A stretch of DNA of 37,154 nt from Comamonadaceae bacterium (GTDB lineage: Bacteria; Pseudomonadota; Gammaproteobacteria; Burkholderiales; Burkholderiaceae_C): contig CANCER010000032.1 in the NCBI GenBank assembly GCA_947375135.1, positions 1-37,154 on the forward strand. The letters are read 5' to 3'. The notes below the pieces were generated by a model. It was not told the origin of the DNA. It worked only from the letters and a program-made list of their open reading frames with translations, and searched no databases. The translations under genes and the position numbers were made by a program. Shown here in pieces: positions 35,167-37,154 of the stretch (positions are counted from its first letter, which is position 1; every line of letters starts with the position of its first letter).

Positions 35167-35180
35167 TTGCGAATTCGCAA
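35167..35180. promoter_or_regulatory. Fnr-type palindromic box, copy 4 (perfect, 14 bp)
   Basis: TTGCGAATTCGCAA is identical to the core of the box at 22101-22114. It lies in the 238-bp gap between the GyrI-like gene and the baeRF-like gene, 115 bp before the latter's start codon. No good -10 sits at the class II position on the minus strand (TTCCTT is found there), so the promoter geometry is unclear. Confidence 0.55.
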
Positions 35181-35290
35181 AACGGCTTGCAGTCACCCAG
35201 GCGGCGTAAGCAAAGCCGGAGCGGATCGATGGCCCAGCCGTGAGGGTGCCTTGCGCAGGCAAGGAATGGCGCACAGTGCGCCCGCTGCCC

Positions 35291-35899
35291 TCATTGCATG
35301 GGCTGGCGCACGATGGTCTTGCACTTTTCAGGCGCGGCCCGGCGGCTGTCACTCAGGTAGATTTCATGGTGCTTGCCGCGCAGCGCACTGCGGGCCTGGA
35401 TGAACCGGTGTACCCGCTCGATGGTCGGCCCTTCCTCCGCAAAGGGGCCCACATGCAAGGTCTGCGCGCACTTCCCTTCGGCAAAGCTCTTCATGCGCAG
35501 CTTGCGCATCGCTGGCAGTTGATTTTTCTTTTGCACCTCGGCAATGGCGCTGTACACCATGGCGGACGTGATGAAGGGCGGCTGCATGACCATGGCCGTC
35601 CACTTCCAGAGGGACTTATCGCCCGTTGCGAAGTTCGTCATGTCATCGGCCCACCAAAGGGATTCGAGCGGCATCACAGCGTAGTCCAACGCCAACGCCC
35701 CTTTCTTGACCATGAACTTCAGCGTGTAGGACAGCGCAAACAGCGCCTCGATGGCATCGGCGTAATCCTGCGACGTGTTGGGGTCGCCCTGCCCGTCCAC
35801 CATCAGAAAGTTCATGGGTGGCACGTCGACTTGCACCACTTCCTTGGCAGTCGCTTGGTAGAGCTGCTTCAACTCTTTTTTGAAATCCATTTTTTCCAT
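35291..35899 (-). CDS. GyrI-like small-molecule-binding domain protein
   Basis: This 202-residue protein matches the GyrI-like (SOUL/BacR effector-binding fold) family: MNFLMVDGQGDPNTSQDYADAIEALFALSYTLKF split over about residues 29-62, DYAVMPLESLWW, KWTAMVMQPPFIT, and the C-terminal THVGPF-like LHVGPFAEEGPTIERVHRFI. These domains bind hydrophobic or cationic small molecules or, in SbmC/GyrI, protect DNA gyrase; the role of stand-alone members is mostly unknown. The ATG at 35899 was chosen because GGAAGGAA lies 5 bases upstream; an in-frame ATG at 35929 is less well placed. It has its own gap on both sides. Confidence 0.83.
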   Translation of the reverse strand: MEKMDFKKELKQLYQATAKEVVQVDVPPMNFLMVDGQGDPNTSQDYADAIEALFALSYTLKFMVKKGALALDYAVMPLESLWWADDMTNFATGDKSLWKWTAMVMQPPFITSAMVYSAIAEVQKKNQLPAMRKLRMKSFAEGKCAQTLHVGPFAEEGPTIERVHRFIQARSALRGKHHEIYLSDSRRAAPEKCKTIVRQPMQ

Positions 35900-36211
35900 G
35901 GCTATTCCTTCCAATTCAGGCGACGGCATTTGCAGTGCATACCACCCATGGCAAAGGGGCGAAGCACGGAATGCCGGGGTGGTGTGTCACGGACAAGGCG
36001 GCAGGACCAACCGGCTGCGCGCTGACACGCAAGACGAGAATCCGCAAGATGCAGGGAATGAGGCTTTTCATGGAAGACCTTCTTGTTTTAATGGGCGACG
36101 CAGGCCCCATACTGCGGGAGCGTCGGAGCAGAAATATACCCCCATTCAGACAGGAAGTAACGCTGTCTATACTGCCAGCCAGACACTCTTGCTTGCCGCC
36201 ACATCAACACC
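35900..36211. other. Intergenic region between GyrI-like gene and broken dinB
   Basis: This 312-bp gap separates divergent genes. It holds a plausible sigma-70-like promoter for dinB (next entry) and presumably the GyrI-like promoter, which I cannot place. Open frames crossing it have no recognisable similarity and continue out of frame into dinB, so they are not called as genes. Confidence 0.5.
36145..36178 (+). promoter_or_regulatory. Possible dinB promoter with LexA-like box
   Basis: TTCAGA and TATACT (36168-36173) are 17 bp apart and fit a sigma-70 promoter reading toward dinB. Overlapping the -10 is CTGT-N8-CCAG (36163-36178), one base from the CTGT-N8-ACAG LexA consensus used in E. coli. 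It would fit SOS control of a DinB polymerase, but a one-mismatch match is weak evidence. Confidence 0.35.
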
Positions 36212-36679
36212 GTGCCAGCCCTTCCTCACCCTGTGCCCCGCCCGCGCCGCATTGCGCACCTGGACATGGACGCGTTTTACGCCTCTGTGGAGCTGCTGCG
36301 TTATCCGCAGCTCAAGGGCCTGCCGGTGGTGATCGGCGGCGGCAGAAGGCGCGAGGACGATTTGCTGGGAAGGTTGCGGGCGGCGCACCCCGAGCAGGAA
36401 TGGAGCAGCGAACACCTGCACCGGATTCCGCTGGACTTTTTCCCCCGGCTGGAAGGCTATACCGGGCGTGGTGTGATCACCACCGCCACCTATGCCGCGC
36501 GCCAGTTCGGCATCGGCTCGGCGGTGGGCCTGATGAAGGCCGCCAAGCTGTGCCCGCAGGCGATTCTGCTGCCGGTGGACTTTGACCAGTACCGCCACTA
36601 TTCGCGCCGCTTCAAGGCCATCGTCACCGACATTGCGCCGCTGATGGAGGACCGGGGGGTGGATGAGGTTGGATGCTGA
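36212..36679 (+). pseudogene. dinB: Truncated DNA polymerase IV (DinB, Y-family), interrupted by foreign DNA
   Basis: The first about 150 residues of a Y-family polymerase are intact: IAHLDMDAFYASVELLRYPQ with the first catalytic Asp, PVVIGG, GRGVITTATYAARQFGIGSA and VDFDQYRHYSRRF. The frame reaches EDRGVDEV, which contains the second catalytic Asp-Glu pair. It then changes abruptly to Gly-Cys-stop at about base 36671; family members continue with a YIDFT-type strand. Composition switches to AT-rich at the same point. The palm rest, thumb and little-finger domains are missing, so this copy cannot be an active polymerase unless the 3' part lies beyond the inserted element. The start is a GTG at 36212. 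Confidence 0.85.
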
Positions 36680-36772
36680 TAGTGGATAAATTAAGTAAGA
36701 AAATTAAAGCTTCTCCAATGCAAGTTAGAACAATTTGGAAAAAACCAAGTTTCATATTGCATTTTTTTGAAA

Positions 36773-36801
36773 TTTACATAAAAATGGTTTCACTTTAAAG
36801 A
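36773..36801 (+). promoter_or_regulatory. Possible promoter of the integrase-like gene
   Basis: TTTACA (36773-36778) and TAAAGA (36796-36801) are 17 bp apart within the AT-rich element end and 14 bp before the integrase ATG. The match to consensus is modest, and AT-rich DNA produces such pairs by chance. Confidence 0.25.
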
Positions 36802-36815
36802 TAATTTGTCAGTGA

Positions 36816-37154
36816 ATGCGATACGCTACCGCCAAAAGAAGTTTTCTCCTGCTGCGCAAAGACGGAAGCATTCACTATTGGTTTAGCAAGTTTCTGACCG
36901 ACAAGTTCAGCAATGCAAATACCCGAGAGTTGGTCGCGCAATCCCTGAGAATCGCGTACCGCTTTCTATCAGCACAAAACATCGAACTGGCAGTCCGAGT
37001 CTCAGAGGGAAGATGTCTGACATACGATGAAGCCAAGTCACTCGGTGATCTGTGCTGGCGTCCGATACTCGAAGTTGAAACTATGGGTGACCGCAAGCTA
37101 AGGCTTATCTCCTCCCCTATGGCGGGGAAGGCCCCAAAAGATCTGCCAAATGCT
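36816..37154 (+). CDS. Tyrosine-recombinase-like integrase, N-terminal part (3' end outside window)
   Basis: An open frame of 113 codons begins at an ATG directly after an in-frame TGA (36813-36815) and runs off the end of the window. It starts MRYATAKRSFLLLRKDG and continues with IHYWFSKFLTDKF, RELVAQSLRIAYRFLSAQNI and GRCLTYDEAKSLGDLCW. This resembles the N-terminal core-binding (SAM-like) domain of site-specific integrases, where a helical AYRFL segment is followed by a short loop and a helix. The catalytic domain with Arg...His-x-x-Arg...Tyr would lie downstream and is not visible, so the family call is an inference. Its position at the edge of the dinB interruption supports it. Confidence 0.65.
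   Translation, partial: MRYATAKRSFLLLRKDGSIHYWFSKFLTDKFSNANTRELVAQSLRIAYRFLSAQNIELAVRVSEGRCLTYDEAKSLGDLCWRPILEVETMGDRKLRLISSPMAGKAPKDLPNA

Larger units (their letters stand above)
36671..37154 (+). mobile_element. Left end of an integrated mobile element (continues beyond window)
   Basis: Starting within dinB, directly after the codons for Asp-Glu-Val, the sequence becomes markedly AT-rich for about 145 bp and then enters a tyrosine-recombinase-like gene reading away from the junction. The combination of gene interruption, composition change and recombinase at the edge is what an integrated island or transposon end looks like. The right end, direct repeats and remaining cargo are outside the window. 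Confidence 0.7.

Noticed and set aside
35101..35352. A small minus-strand open frame spanning the gap between the baeRF-like and GyrI-like genes
   Set aside because: No similarity, overlaps the GyrI-like gene end and contains the palindromic box; it is more likely non-coding.

Overview
This window looks like a chromosome segment of a high-GC betaproteobacterium, most likely order Burkholderiales and probably family Comamonadaceae (Rhodoferax-like). I base that on gene order (rpsA-ihfB-lapA-lapB-rfaE1-hldD, with the heptose kinase as a stand-alone protein), on protein similarity recalled from memory, and on codon use. No database search was run. No rRNA, tRNA or CRISPR array was seen.

Layout: (1) 1-6323, plus strand, is a housekeeping block: end of rpsA, a terminator, then ihfB, lapA, lapB, rfaE1, hldD, a ComEA-like helix-hairpin-helix protein, crcB and nhaD, mostly overlapping or nearly so and closed by a hairpin terminator. 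(2) 6344-9460, minus strand, is the isoprenoid cluster xseB-ispA-dxs. (3) 9748-11786, plus strand, is a Rieske oxygenase alpha subunit overlapping a DMT-family transporter. (4) 11827-14910, minus strand, is LemA-YgcG-TPM plus a degenerate DHH-family protein. (5) 15109-21777, plus strand, is a signalling block: a CheB-CheR-PAS fusion, a PAS histidine kinase and a NarL-type regulator in one ATGA-overlapping unit, then a Crp/Fnr regulator and a PAS-only protein. (6) 21774-26454 holds a BON protein, a cyclopropane-fatty-acid-synthase-like methyltransferase, a PaaK-like adenylate-forming enzyme and an FMN-dependent alpha-hydroxy-acid dehydrogenase. (7) 26468-35052, minus strand, holds two giant uncharacterised proteins (1262 and 1442 residues) behind a small baeRF/host-attachment-like protein. 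(8) 35291-35899 is a GyrI-like protein. (9) 36212-36679 is a dinB gene cut right after its Asp-Glu motif, followed by AT-rich DNA and the start of a tyrosine-recombinase-like gene that runs off the window.

The two most interesting signals are: (a) the adjacent giant genes, 12 bp apart, with no recognisable domain, signal peptide or membrane segment, which form an apparently undescribed two-protein system; and (b) a 14-bp palindrome, TTGCGAATTCGCAA, present as two perfect and two near-perfect copies, all in promoter-type gaps. It has the spacing of an Fnr-family operator (5-4-5). The window encodes a Crp/Fnr protein that keeps the Fnr recognition-helix residues but lacks the N-terminal iron-sulphur cysteine cluster. 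I infer a local regulon covering the DHH-like, BON, methyltransferase, ligase-like and possibly baeRF/giant genes.
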